The notes under the pieces were generated by a model. The model worked only from the letters and a program-made list of their open reading frames with translations. It ran no database searches and had not been told where the DNA came from. A stretch of DNA of 64,000 nt from an uncultured Clostridia bacterium. Lineage in GTDB: Bacteria; Bacillota; Clostridia; Oscillospirales; Acutalibacteraceae. Below, in pieces: positions 43,771-52,650 of the stretch (position 1 is the stretch's first letter; each line of letters begins with the position of its first letter). The position numbers were made by a program, and so were the translations under genes. The stretch is taken from assembly GCA_947166625.1 (NCBI GenBank), contig CAMVEX010000001.1:124001-188000 (forward strand), in the 5' to 3' direction.

Positions 43771-45294
43771 CTAATTTCTGAATTCGATTTTTATTTCGCC
43801 TGTCATATAAGTAAACGTGATCCTTATCACGGTATTGTCATCCTTGACCGTGAATTTGCTCTTGCCTCCGTCTCCGGAATAAGGGAATCCGCCGTCATCG
43901 CAATAGCAGGCGGAGAGAGTTCCCCAGGTCGAGACACCCACATCGTATTCACCGGCATAGGGCAGGATAAAGCTCAGGGAATATTTGCCGTCTCCGATAT
44001 AATACATCCTGGTGATCTCGCTGTTTGAATCATTTTCCCTCGCTCCCACATAGGGTTGAAAACTGCCGTAAAGGACTACCTTCTCGGGCAGCCTCACTCC
44101 CGTTTCGGGATCGTCAACATCCTTTCCGCCGTAGTCAAGCATCGAGGGATTGGCAAATTCACGATAATAACCGTAGCCTTTATTGAGAAGCCTCGCAGCC
44201 TCATCCTCCTGCGAAAAGCCGGAGGGGCATTTATCGGAGCGGTTATTCAGGCGGTAAACGCTGTCATTGCCGTCTCCGCCGGAGCCGATTCCTCTCATCA
44301 GCGGGAAGGCGAAGAAACCGTCGGGATTATTAACGGCGGTCCACTTGAACGTATAGTCAAGGAATTTGTTTCTTGATTTCTCATTCTGGCTCGCAAACCA
44401 CGAAATCTGATCGCCGCCCCACCACTGGCTCCACGCCAGCTTTTCAAAGCCGAAATGCTCGTGGGCGTAAGTATCTCTGCCGCCCCAGTTATCATATTCA
44501 TAGAGGAACGGAAGAGATTTTTCATAAACGCCCTCGGGGGAAATACCTCCGCCCGATTTGCCCTCGCGCACAAGCACTATCTTTTCTCCCGTTCTGTCAA
44601 GCACGGGGAATCTCGTCAGAGGCATGGCGTTATAATCAAGCTGGCTTTTGCCGTTGAGCACAAGGGAATGCGAATGAGCGTCAAACAGGACCTTATGCCT
44701 TCTGGCGTGGACTGCGCCGTATTCGCGGAGCATACCGATAATCTTTGATATACAGCTAAGGTCTTTATCGTGGGCGCAGTAAAGATGGATCTGGCCCATA
44801 TGAAAAGCCTCATAGCCGCAGTCGATATAGCGGGTGCCGCGGTAATAAAACCACATCTGCGTCTCCTGCTTTGTGATATCGGGCATATTTGACCACGCGC
44901 CCGAATCCTTCGGAAACAGACAATCATCAAACCTGAAGCATCTGTCTTCTGCGGGGAGGCCGAATGCTTCAAAAACATAAGCGGGAATTTTTACGACTTC
45001 CGCATCCTCGCGGTAGATCACTTCAAAAATACAAGCCTGCAAAATAATCTCGGGGTCGGCATTATGTATTTTTTCCGCGCTTTCGCGGGCGAGAGCGAAA
45101 TGCTCCTTATCATGCCCGTCTCCTTTCCAGATACCCGCCGCTCTGCCGAGAAACTTGAGCCCGGTTTTGAGTATCACCCTGATATCGTCTTCAAGCGTAT
45201 CGCTTGAAAAAAGCCACTGCGCCGAAGCGGCGTGCGAGAGATAATACTCAAGGACTTCTCTCGGCATGGATCCGTCGAAATATCCTTTACTCAT
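43771..45294 (-). CDS. Unrecognised 507-residue protein, possibly carbohydrate-active
   Basis: No family is recognised. It has no signal peptide. The sequence is rich in aromatic residues and has many Trp/Asp/His clusters (HMGQIHLYCAHDKD, LFDAHSHSLVLNG, KLAWSQWWGGDQISWFASQ), as in TIM-barrel glycosidases. The C-terminal ~130 residues are beta-rich (LYGSFQPYVGA, YSLSFILPYAGEYDVGVS) and look like a carbohydrate-binding sandwich. It sits between a PfkB kinase (one-base overlap) and the zinc-ribbon membrane protein, so a cytoplasmic role in glycoside breakdown is plausible. Confidence 0.7.
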   Translation of the reverse strand: MSKGYFDGSMPREVLEYYLSHAASAQWLFSSDTLEDDIRVILKTGLKFLGRAAGIWKGDGHDKEHFALARESAEKIHNADPEIILQACIFEVIYREDAEVVKIPAYVFEAFGLPAEDRCFRFDDCLFPKDSGAWSNMPDITKQETQMWFYYRGTRYIDCGYEAFHMGQIHLYCAHDKDLSCISKIIGMLREYGAVHARRHKVLFDAHSHSLVLNGKSQLDYNAMPLTRFPVLDRTGEKIVLVREGKSGGGISPEGVYEKSLPFLYEYDNWGGRDTYAHEHFGFEKLAWSQWWGGDQISWFASQNEKSRNKFLDYTFKWTAVNNPDGFFAFPLMRGIGSGGDGNDSVYRLNNRSDKCPSGFSQEDEAARLLNKGYGYYREFANPSMLDYGGKDVDDPETGVRLPEKVVLYGSFQPYVGARENDSNSEITRMYYIGDGKYSLSFILPYAGEYDVGVSTWGTLSACYCDDGGFPYSGDGGKSKFTVKDDNTVIRITFTYMTGEIKIEFRN

Positions 45295-46205
45295 TACACT
45301 CCTCCGTATTCTTTTTTGATTTCAAGCAGCTCGCTTTCGGTGACATAGCCTGATAACGCCCCGACCTCGGTCACCGCCTTGCCGCCGGTAATATTTCCGA
45401 ATTCAATACAGTCTCTGAACGGATAATCATAAAAAAGACCGTAACAAAGCCCTGCGAGAAACGCATCCCCTGCGCCTGTGGAATCTTTGTTTTTGAATAT
45501 GCCGATGCTTTTACAGAAAAACATACCGGAATCATCGAGCCCTATACATCCGTCCTTATCAACCTTGACGATAACTCTCTCAAAATACTTTTTGAGAGCG
45601 CGGGCGGCGTCCTCGGCATTTGAGCAGCCGGTGATCTTAAGGGCCTCTTTTTGATTGGGAGTGTAATAATCCGCAATTTCGAGCAGATCGGAATATTTTT
45701 CAAAACTCAGCTCATCATCCCAGCCGGTGTCAAGCACCATGACGGTGCCCTCTGCCTTGAGCCGCTTATAGACAGGGGTAAACCCGCCCGGATTCATAAG
45801 GCAAATCTTTGCTCCCTTAGCAAGATCGTAAAACTCCTCGATGCCCGATTCATCGGGATCAATGCTCCCCTTGCCGTAAGTGATGAAGCTGCGGTCATTC
45901 TCAAGGATTACCGCGCTTGTGATATTGAGCGGAATACCGTCACCGTGATAAAGATTGAGCGGAGTCACATTATTCTCAATAAAGCGCTCTTTTGCAAAAG
46001 AGGAAAACATATCGTTTCCGAGTTCGGTGGCTATTTTGGTCTTTATACCGAGCCTTCCGAGATTTATCAGAGTAGCCGGTAGGCCTCCGCCGAGCTGGAG
46101 AGAGAATTTATCGGTAAAAACCTCTTCGCCGACATCGGGGATCTTGGGCATATTCTGATAAAGCAGATCAACATTTGTGGCGCCTGCGCCCGCAATAAAA
46201 CTCAT
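45294..46205 (-). CDS. PfkB-family (ribokinase-like) sugar kinase
   Basis: 303 residues. N-terminal GAGATNVDLLY and LQLGGGLPATLINLGRLG are the first PfkB signature region, and DSTGAGDAFLAGLCYG carries the anion hole and catalytic Asp. The start at 46205 overlaps the GH4 stop (ATGA) and follows GGTGATT. It probably phosphorylates a sugar released or imported by this operon. The exact sugar is not visible. Confidence 0.92.
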   Translation of the reverse strand: MSFIAGAGATNVDLLYQNMPKIPDVGEEVFTDKFSLQLGGGLPATLINLGRLGIKTKIATELGNDMFSSFAKERFIENNVTPLNLYHGDGIPLNITSAVILENDRSFITYGKGSIDPDESGIEEFYDLAKGAKICLMNPGGFTPVYKRLKAEGTVMVLDTGWDDELSFEKYSDLLEIADYYTPNQKEALKITGCSNAEDAARALKKYFERVIVKVDKDGCIGLDDSGMFFCKSIGIFKNKDSTGAGDAFLAGLCYGLFYDYPFRDCIEFGNITGGKAVTEVGALSGYVTESELLEIKKEYGGV

Positions 46206-47575
46206 TTCCAATCACCCGTATAATCCTTATTGAGCAAAAGATATTCTTTGATAAGCTCGCTTGCGAGAGAATAACTCGCAACGAGAGGATGAAGCGTAAG
46301 CGCCTCGACCGCCTTAACGACGGATTTAGTCCTGATAGCCTCGCTCGCAAGGCGCTCATAGTTCTTTACCCGTCTGATAAGCTCAAGATTTTGCTCATCG
46401 ACCTCTCCGAAACGGTGAGGCACGGCTTCGCCGCCTCTGATATCGCAGGTGATTTCGACCACGTCGCTGTCTTTAAGCCCTGCTATCGCGCCGTTATTGG
46501 GAACGCAGAGTATCATCGAATCAACTCCGCCGCTCTGCTCGATACCTATGAAATTGAGAGCGACTCCGGCATAGCCGCCGTCATCCTTCTCAAAAATATC
46601 AAAATGCCATTTTGTCTGCCTCTTCACTCCCGATTCGGCAGCCATATAGTTATTTTCGCGCTCGCCGTACCAGTATTCAAAAATTCCGAGAGCTTTGTCA
46701 AAATCTTTTTCTATATCCATGCTCTCAAGCTCGGCAGTCATTTTTTTATTGATTTCGCATATCTGCTCGCCGCGGGTCTTATCTGCCGCAAGGATATTGG
46801 CGACCGCTTTTTCACGGTAATAGAAATAATAGAGGTATTCGTTAAGGATCGCTTTACGCTCGCGCAGCAGCGATTTTTCAAAATATCTCATATCGGTTTC
46901 GGCGTATGCCCTGTCATTCTCAATAAGCTCATCGAGCACCTCTCTGCCGCCGATCTTTATGCTCTTGAAATATGACAGATGGTTGAGCCCGTAAAGTTCG
47001 CCCCTCGCGCTGCCCTCAGGAGCGGAATAGAGCTTTTCAAAAGTCCTGAGCATTCCGCTGGGCGCGTCGCAGATCCCGTAAGTAAAATCATAGCCCATAT
47101 CGCGCAAGGTCTGGGAAACGACCCCGGCGGGATTGGTGAAATTAAAGACCTTGCAACCGGGCTTTGAATACTTTTTGATAAGCTCGCAGTATTCCGCAAG
47201 GGCCCCGACGCTTCTCATTGCAAAGGACAGCCCGGCGGCTCCGGTGGTTTCCTGCCCGAGGATTCCGTGAGAAAGGGCGATCCTCTCATCCCTGACCCTC
47301 ATTTCATCCTCACCGACACGAATGGTGGTGATAACATAATCGGCGTCTGTGACAGCCTCGCGGGGATCGAGCGTAAGAGAAAAATCGATTTTATCATTGA
47401 TACGGCGGGCGACCTCTTTTGCCATCCTGCCGTAAATATTCAGCTTTTTTTCGTTATTATCCATAAAAACGAGCCTGTCAATATTGAGGCTCTCCGCCTT
47501 TTGAGCTATGCTTTTGGCAAGAAACATCGAACGGACTCCGCCGCCGCCTATAACCGTGAGTTTAATGACGATCAC
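46202..47575 (-). CDS. Glycoside hydrolase family 4 (6-phospho-glycosidase-like)
   Basis: About 457 residues. It has the NAD-binding start KLTVIGGGGVRS, TNPAGVVSQTL, the metal-binding Cys in YGICDAPSG and the His in YGLNHLSYF. GH4 enzymes use NAD+ and a divalent metal to cut glycosides, often 6-phosphorylated, by a redox mechanism. It is the first gene of the long operon. The start is unsure: the GTG at 47575 overlaps the ribosome site AGGGGTG, while the family's usual first Met aligns with an ATT codon at 47566. Confidence 0.9.
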   Translation of the reverse strand: MIVIKLTVIGGGGVRSMFLAKSIAQKAESLNIDRLVFMDNNEKKLNIYGRMAKEVARRINDKIDFSLTLDPREAVTDADYVITTIRVGEDEMRVRDERIALSHGILGQETTGAAGLSFAMRSVGALAEYCELIKKYSKPGCKVFNFTNPAGVVSQTLRDMGYDFTYGICDAPSGMLRTFEKLYSAPEGSARGELYGLNHLSYFKSIKIGGREVLDELIENDRAYAETDMRYFEKSLLRERKAILNEYLYYFYYREKAVANILAADKTRGEQICEINKKMTAELESMDIEKDFDKALGIFEYWYGERENNYMAAESGVKRQTKWHFDIFEKDDGGYAGVALNFIGIEQSGGVDSMILCVPNNGAIAGLKDSDVVEITCDIRGGEAVPHRFGEVDEQNLELIRRVKNYERLASEAIRTKSVVKAVEALTLHPLVASYSLASELIKEYLLLNKDYTGDWK

Positions 47576-47600
47576 CCCTGTGAGTACTAAATATCAATTT

Positions 47601-47629
47601 ATTATATAATATAAGAGGGTCATTTTCAA
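47601..47629 (-). promoter_or_regulatory. Sigma-A promoter of the GH4-to-hydrolase operon
   Basis: On the minus strand TTGAAA (47624-47629) is separated by 17 bp from TATAAT (47601-47606), about 30 bp before the GH4 start. No other strong promoter or terminator was noticed between the following genes down to 32440. Confidence 0.8.
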
Positions 47630-47681
47630 TTTCGGATAATTCATAATTTTTTAACGAATTATTTGTTAAAAATACATAAGA

Positions 47682-47709
47682 GCGCCCCGGATCATATGAT
47701 CCGGGGCGC
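47682..47709 (-). terminator. Terminator-like palindrome after the DUF4474 gene
   Basis: A perfect 28-bp palindrome with 12-bp arms (GCGCCCCGGATC, ATAT centre, complement). On the minus strand it is followed by TCTTATGTATTTTTAA, an imperfect U-run. Confidence 0.7.
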
Positions 47710-47726
47710 CGAAAGCTGTTGTTTTG

Positions 47727-48788
47727 TTACCAGACAAGCGAGACCTTCAGCCCGTCAACGGTATAGGAAACATCGCGGTAAACATTGAAATCAACAGATT
47801 TGCAGAAGGCTTTGAGCATCTCTTCATCCTTCATTTCAACGGTAAATTTCAAGGTCTGCTGACCTGCGGGATATAGATTTTTTGAAAGCTTGAAACCGTT
47901 TATCCACCAGTGGAGATTTTCTTCCCTCGAGAGAAGCAGCTCATCATCGTGATAAAGATCAAAGCTCATCTTAAGCATATCCTCTTCGGAGGCGCAGTTA
48001 TAGAAGGTGCCGACAGACGGCTCTCTGTTATAAACGCCTATCTCGGCGCCGTTTGCGACCACGTAAATGCCCTTCCACGCCTGGATCATCCATTCCTTGC
48101 CGCCGTAGAAAAACTTGAACCTGCGTGTATGATAAAAATAAAACGGGGTGATATAGCTCAGAATATCGTATTCAAGGCAAAATCCGAAATCGCGCATCCA
48201 GCTGTTTACTGTGGCGTAAATCACCATATCTCCGATTTCAAAATTATAGCCGATCTCAAACATTCCCTTATCATCTTTGCCGTAAAACAGACCGGTCCCG
48301 GGGTTATAATAAGCGCCCGAATGGATGGATGTAACTTCTCCGTCGGAATAAGTTACATCGAGGATGAATTCATAAATGCCGTCTTCCTGCTCCTGAAGGG
48401 TGATGTCACATTTCTCGAAGCCCTTGAAATAAGCGCCGATAAGATAAAACACCTTTCCGAGAGCCGTCCTCCCCTGAGAATAGCATTTATCGCGCAGAGA
48501 ATACATCGCATTGACAAAAGCGCTGTTATCAAACGGGAGAACCGTGTTTATAAACCTCACCGGAGCCGAAATATCGGGAAGATTACATACCATTTTTTCG
48601 ATATCAAGATAGGAATTCTCTTTGATAATATCGCAGAGCTCCTTTGTTGATTCATCAATGGTGACCTCAAACCTGCTGCCGAAAATCACAGGCTTTTGCC
48701 TCTCTGCTTTTGCGGGGAAACTGAAGGTCGAGGAAAGCATAAAAACGGACATGAGAAAAGCTATTATTTTGGTAAATACTGCTGACAT
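47727..48788 (-). CDS. Secreted DUF4474 protein
   Basis: 353 residues with a signal peptide (residues 1-27). The conserved DUF4474 block covers about residues 200-310: CLEYDILSYITPFYFYHTR, FYGGKEWMIQAWKGIY, EIGVYNREP and LHWWINGFKLS. This family is common in Clostridia, secreted, and without known function. The start at 48788 has AGGAG spaced 5 nt. It reads alone, with an inverted-repeat terminator downstream. Confidence 0.88.
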   Translation of the reverse strand: MSAVFTKIIAFLMSVFMLSSTFSFPAKAERQKPVIFGSRFEVTIDESTKELCDIIKENSYLDIEKMVCNLPDISAPVRFINTVLPFDNSAFVNAMYSLRDKCYSQGRTALGKVFYLIGAYFKGFEKCDITLQEQEDGIYEFILDVTYSDGEVTSIHSGAYYNPGTGLFYGKDDKGMFEIGYNFEIGDMVIYATVNSWMRDFGFCLEYDILSYITPFYFYHTRRFKFFYGGKEWMIQAWKGIYVVANGAEIGVYNREPSVGTFYNCASEEDMLKMSFDLYHDDELLLSREENLHWWINGFKLSKNLYPAGQQTLKFTVEMKDEEMLKAFCKSVDFNVYRDVSYTVDGLKVSLVW

Positions 48789-48858
48789 ATACACTCCTGA
48801 ATGTTCAAAAAATCCGCGGTTATTTTACCATATCGGCAAAATGAAGTCAATCGCCGAT

Positions 48859-50166
48859 TTACATACCTCTGCGTCTGACGCAGTTTTCGAGCTTGATCGC
48901 TTCATACACTCCGTCATCAAACAGCTCGCAGACCCCTTTATAATCCTCAAGCTTGAGAGATTCGAGGGTCTCGCCTTTTTTAATGCAGAGAGCGACGACC
49001 TCGCCCGTAGCCTTATAGGCATCTCTGAATGCGAGACCTTTGGAAACGAGATAATCCGCGCAATCGGTCGCATTGATAAATCCTCCCGCCGCCGCCTTCC
49101 TCATATTTTCGGGCAGCACCTTCATGGTGTCGATCATCGGCACAAGGGTGGTGAGGCAGATTTTTACCGTATCAAACGCGTCAAATATCGCATCTTTATC
49201 CTCCTGCATATCTTTGTTATAAGCGAGAGGAAGCCCTTTCATAACGGTAAGCAGGGTCATAAGATCGCCGAATACTCTGCCGCTCTTGCCCCTTACAAGC
49301 TCGGTAATATCGGGATTTTTCTTTTGGGGCATAATGCTCGACCCGGTGGAAAACGCGTCGTCAAGCTCGATAAACTTAAACTCCCACGAACACCAGAGCA
49401 CTATCTCCTCGCTAAGCCTTGACAGATGCACCATAATGAGCGAAAGAGCCGAGGCGAGCTCGATGCAGAAGTCCCGGTCCGAAACGCCGTCAAGAGTGCT
49501 GACCGAATAAGAATCGAAATCGAGCAGATCAGCCGTGAGCTGCCTGTCAATGGGATAGGTCGTCCCGGCGAGTGCTCCTGAGCCGAGGGGAGAAACATTC
49601 ATCCTCTTTTTTGCATCCTCTACCCTGCCGATGTCCCTTCTGAGCATCTCGGTGTAAGCGAACAAATGAGCCTTGAAGGTGATGGGCTGGGCTCTCTGGA
49701 GATGGGTATATCCCGGCATGATGGCATCGGGATATTCATCGCCCTTGGCATCAAGAGATTTGATGAGATCGTGTAAAAGGCCGAGCACGGCATCGCATTC
49801 ATTCCTGAGATAAAGACGGATATCGAGGGCTACCTGATCGTTGCGGCTTCTGCCGGTATGAAGGCGCTTACCTGCCTCGCCGATCCTCTCGGTAAGAGTC
49901 TGCTCGATAAAGGTATGGATATCCTCGGCGTCAGGGTCAATGGTGAGAACTCCGTCCGTTATATCCTTCTTTATCTGAGCGAGGCCGAGGACAATTTTCA
50001 TGCCGTCCTCAGCCGAGATTATTCCGCGGGCGGCAAGCATTGTGGCGTGAGCTACGCTGCCGTCAATATCCTGAATATACATCCTTGAATCGGTCGAAAC
50101 AGATGAATTGAAATCATTTGTTCTCTTATCGGCTTCTTTTGAAAACCTTCCTGCCCACAATTTCAT
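48859..50166 (-). CDS. argH: Argininosuccinate lyase
   Basis: 435 residues. It starts MKLWAGRFSKEADKRTNDFN. HTGRSRNDQVALDIRLYLRN and the fumarase/lyase signature GSSIMPQKKNPDI are intact. It splits argininosuccinate into arginine and fumarate. The protein ends at LENCVRRRGM, about 20 residues shorter than usual at the C-terminus. The start follows GAGGAGTAATACC. It lies 86 bp after argG, with two hairpins between them. Confidence 0.96.
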   Translation of the reverse strand: MKLWAGRFSKEADKRTNDFNSSVSTDSRMYIQDIDGSVAHATMLAARGIISAEDGMKIVLGLAQIKKDITDGVLTIDPDAEDIHTFIEQTLTERIGEAGKRLHTGRSRNDQVALDIRLYLRNECDAVLGLLHDLIKSLDAKGDEYPDAIMPGYTHLQRAQPITFKAHLFAYTEMLRRDIGRVEDAKKRMNVSPLGSGALAGTTYPIDRQLTADLLDFDSYSVSTLDGVSDRDFCIELASALSLIMVHLSRLSEEIVLWCSWEFKFIELDDAFSTGSSIMPQKKNPDITELVRGKSGRVFGDLMTLLTVMKGLPLAYNKDMQEDKDAIFDAFDTVKICLTTLVPMIDTMKVLPENMRKAAAGGFINATDCADYLVSKGLAFRDAYKATGEVVALCIKKGETLESLKLEDYKGVCELFDDGVYEAIKLENCVRRRGM

Positions 50167-50192
50167 GGTATTACTCCTCATTTACAGTGAAT

Positions 50193-50246
50193 TTTGCCGC
50201 CACGAGGGCGGCAAATCGGGGAAACACCGATAGGCTCGGTGTTTCC
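50193..50246 (-). other. Two tandem hairpins between argG and argH
   Basis: GGAAACACCG pairs with CGGTGTTTCC (50220-50246), and TTTGCCGCC pairs with GGCGGCAAA (50193-50215). Neither is followed by a U-run on the minus strand, so they are not typical terminators. They may stabilise or process the argG-argH message. Confidence 0.6.
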
Positions 50247-50252
50247 AAATAA

Positions 50253-51485
50253 TTATCGGTTATTGTTTTCGTGCTGAGCGTCAAGGATCGCCTTGACCTT
50301 GAGGGGAAGACCGAACAGGTTGATGAAGCCTGCGGAATCCTTCTGATTATAAACTTCGTCGGCGTCAAAGGTAGCGAAATCTTCGCTGTAAAGGGTATAG
50401 GGGGAAGTAACGCCGGCGTTGATGATATTGCCCTTATAGAGCTTGAGCTTCACATCGCCCGTGCAGGTTTCCTGAGTGCTGTCAACAAAAGCGGAGAGAG
50501 CCTGACGAAGCGGAGTGTACCACTTGCCGAAATATACAAGCTCGGCAAACTGATGGGCGATAATCTCTTTGTAATGCATAGTATCCCTGTCAAGGGTGAG
50601 GGTTTCGAGAATATCGTGAGCCTTGAAAAGGATTGCGCCGGCAGGATTCTCATAAACGCCTCTTGACTTCATGCCGACAAGGCGGTTTTCAACTATATCG
50701 TCAAGACCGATGCCGTTTTTGCCGCCGATTTCGTTGAGATACTCGATAAGCTCTACGCCGCCCATCTCTTTGCCGTCAACGGCGGTGGGGATGCCCTTTT
50801 CGAAATGGATGGTGATATATGTATCTTCATCGGGAGCCTGCTCGGGGGCAACGCCCATCTCGAGGAAGCCGGGCTTCTGATACTGAGGCTCATTTGCGGG
50901 GTCTTCAAGATCGAGACCCTCGTGGCTCAGATGCCAGAGATTCTTATCCTTTGAGTAATTGGTTTCGCGGTTGATCTTGAGAGGAATATTATGAGCCTCG
51001 GCATATTCGATCTCTTCCTCACGAGATTTGATATTCCAGATCCTCCAAGGAGCGATGATCTCCATATCGGGGGCGAAAGCTTTGATCGCAAGCTCAAACC
51101 TTACCTGGTCGTTACCTTTGCCGGTGCAGCCGTGGCAAATGGCATCTGCGCCTTCTTTTTTGGCGATCTCAACGAGCCTCTTTGCGATTATCGGGCGGGC
51201 GAACGCGGTGCCGAGAAGGTATAATTTTTCATATTTAGCGCCGGCTTTGAGGGTCGGGAAAATATATTCATTGACAAATTCGTCTTTGAGATCTTCGATA
51301 TAGAGCTTTGAAGCGCCGGTTTTGATCGCCTTCTCTTCAAGGCCGTCAAGCTCCGTACCCTGACCTACATCGCCCGAAACGGCGATAACTTCGCAGTTAT
51401 TGTAATTCTCTTTGAGCCAGGGGATGATTATTGAAGTATCAAGACCGCCGGAATAAGCGAGGACAACTTTTTTGATTTCTTTCAT
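50253..51485 (-). CDS. argG: Argininosuccinate synthase
   Basis: 410 residues. It has the ATP-pyrophosphatase loop [30 protein letters not shown] and [14 protein letters not shown], typical of ArgG. It joins citrulline and aspartate. The start at 51485 is taken at [14 protein letters not shown]; an upstream in-frame extension does not fit the family. A sigma-A promoter with an ArgR-like box lies upstream. Confidence 0.97.
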   Translation of the reverse strand: MKEIKKVVLAYSGGLDTSIIIPWLKENYNNCEVIAVSGDVGQGTELDGLEEKAIKTGASKLYIEDLKDEFVNEYIFPTLKAGAKYEKLYLLGTAFARPIIAKRLVEIAKKEGADAICHGCTGKGNDQVRFELAIKAFAPDMEIIAPWRIWNIKSREEEIEYAEAHNIPLKINRETNYSKDKNLWHLSHEGLDLEDPANEPQYQKPGFLEMGVAPEQAPDEDTYITIHFEKGIPTAVDGKEMGGVELIEYLNEIGGKNGIGLDDIVENRLVGMKSRGVYENPAGAILFKAHDILETLTLDRDTMHYKEIIAHQFAELVYFGKWYTPLRQALSAFVDSTQETCTGDVKLKLYKGNIINAGVTSPYTLYSEDFATFDADEVYNQKDSAGFINLFGLPLKVKAILDAQHENNNR

Positions 51486-51518
51486 TGATTTATCGACCTT
51501 TCGTTTGTTTATGCAATT

Positions 51519-51546
51519 ATTATACACAAATTATTCAATATTTCAA
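51519..51546 (-). promoter_or_regulatory. Sigma-A promoter for argGH
   Basis: On the minus strand TTGAAA (51541-51546) is separated by 16 bp from TATAAT (51519-51524), about 35 bp before argG. Confidence 0.78.
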
Positions 51547-51551
51547 GCCAA

Positions 51552-51569
51552 ATTTGCATTTTTATTCAT
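51552..51569 (-). promoter_or_regulatory. Probable ArgR (AhrC) box upstream of argGH
   Basis: On the minus strand the sequence reads ATGAATAAAAATGCAAAT, very close to the Bacillus ARG-box consensus (CATGAATAAAAATTCAA-like). It lies 5 bp upstream of the -35 box. A weaker relative, TTGAATAATTTGTG, overlaps the spacer. Arginine-dependent repression is inferred from known AhrC sites. Confidence 0.7.
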
Positions 51570-51629
51570 TTTTGTTGAATATTTCAAATAACCGTGCATA
51601 AAGTTACGGAATATATAAACTTTGAACAA

Positions 51630-52646
51630 TTATTTGTCAATAATAAGACCGACCTTTTTCTTCGCTTTCTGAAGGGTGCGGTAAGCTATGCGCGAAGCTC
51701 TCTCCGCTCCCTGAGCGGCGGTCTGCATAAGATATGCCTTATCCTGCATAAGCCTTGAGAAATTCTCCTGAACGGGACGAAGCTCCTCGATAACGGCTTC
51801 GGCAACTTTAACTTTGAAATCGCCGTAACCTTTACCGTCAAACTCCTTCTCTATCTCATCGTATGAAAGACCCGTGCAGCAGGAATAGATCGACATAAGA
51901 TTATTGATGCCGTCTTTACCGTCTGCGTATCTTACCTTCGCTTCGCTGTCCGTAACGGCGGATTTGAATTTTTTCATTATCACATCGGGCGAATCAAACA
52001 GGAAAACGGAGGCTTTGGGATTCACATCGCTCTTTGACATTTTTTGAGTGGGATCCTGAAGGCTCATCACCTTCGCTCCTATCTTGCCGATATAGGGCTC
52101 GGGGAGCTTGAAGGTCTGACCGCGGAGATTATTGAATCTCTCGGCAATATCGCGGGCTATCTCAAGATGCTGCTTCTGATCCGCTCCGACGGGCACATAA
52201 TCCGCCTGATAGAGGAGGATATCCGCCGCCATAAGAACGGGATAGGCGAAAAGGCCGACATTCACATTATCGGCGTGCTTCTGGGATTTATCCTTGAACT
52301 GGGTCATCCTCTGCGCTTCACCGAACATCGTGTAGCAATCGAGGATCCAGGCGAGCTCGGAATGGGCGCTCACCATGCTCTGAATGAAAATGATATTATC
52401 CTCGGGCGAAAGACCGATCGAGAGAAGGGTCGCATACATTTCGAGGATCTGCTGCCTGAGCTTTGCGGGCTCGGGATGGACGGTAAGCGCGTGAAGATCC
52501 GCCACGGCAAAAAGGCAGTCATTATCATCGCTCATGCTTTTCCAGTTTTTGAGAGCTCCGAAATAATTGCCGACAGTCGGGATCGAGGTGGGCTGAATCG
52601 CGCTGAGCACAACGGGTCTGCGCTCGGGTTTGACGGTATTTTCCAT
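51630..52646 (-). CDS. trpS: Tryptophanyl-tRNA synthetase
   Basis: 338 residues, class I synthetase. It has AIQPTSIPTVGNYFGALKNW (the HIGH-like region is PTVGNYFG), GADQKQHLEIARDIAERFN and the KMSKS loop KMSKSDVNPKA. Length is normal. It starts 4 bp after an aminotransferase gene, so the two share one message. No T-box was seen before the pair. Confidence 0.96.
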   Translation of the reverse strand: MENTVKPERRPVVLSAIQPTSIPTVGNYFGALKNWKSMSDDNDCLFAVADLHALTVHPEPAKLRQQILEMYATLLSIGLSPEDNIIFIQSMVSAHSELAWILDCYTMFGEAQRMTQFKDKSQKHADNVNVGLFAYPVLMAADILLYQADYVPVGADQKQHLEIARDIAERFNNLRGQTFKLPEPYIGKIGAKVMSLQDPTQKMSKSDVNPKASVFLFDSPDVIMKKFKSAVTDSEAKVRYADGKDGINNLMSIYSCCTGLSYDEIEKEFDGKGYGDFKVKVAEAVIEELRPVQENFSRLMQDKAYLMQTAAQGAERASRIAYRTLQKAKKKVGLIIDK

Positions 52647-52650
52647 GGCT

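Noticed and set aside
50193-50215. Intrinsic terminator before argH
   Set aside because: The stem is followed on the minus strand by AAAATTCACTG, not a U-run.
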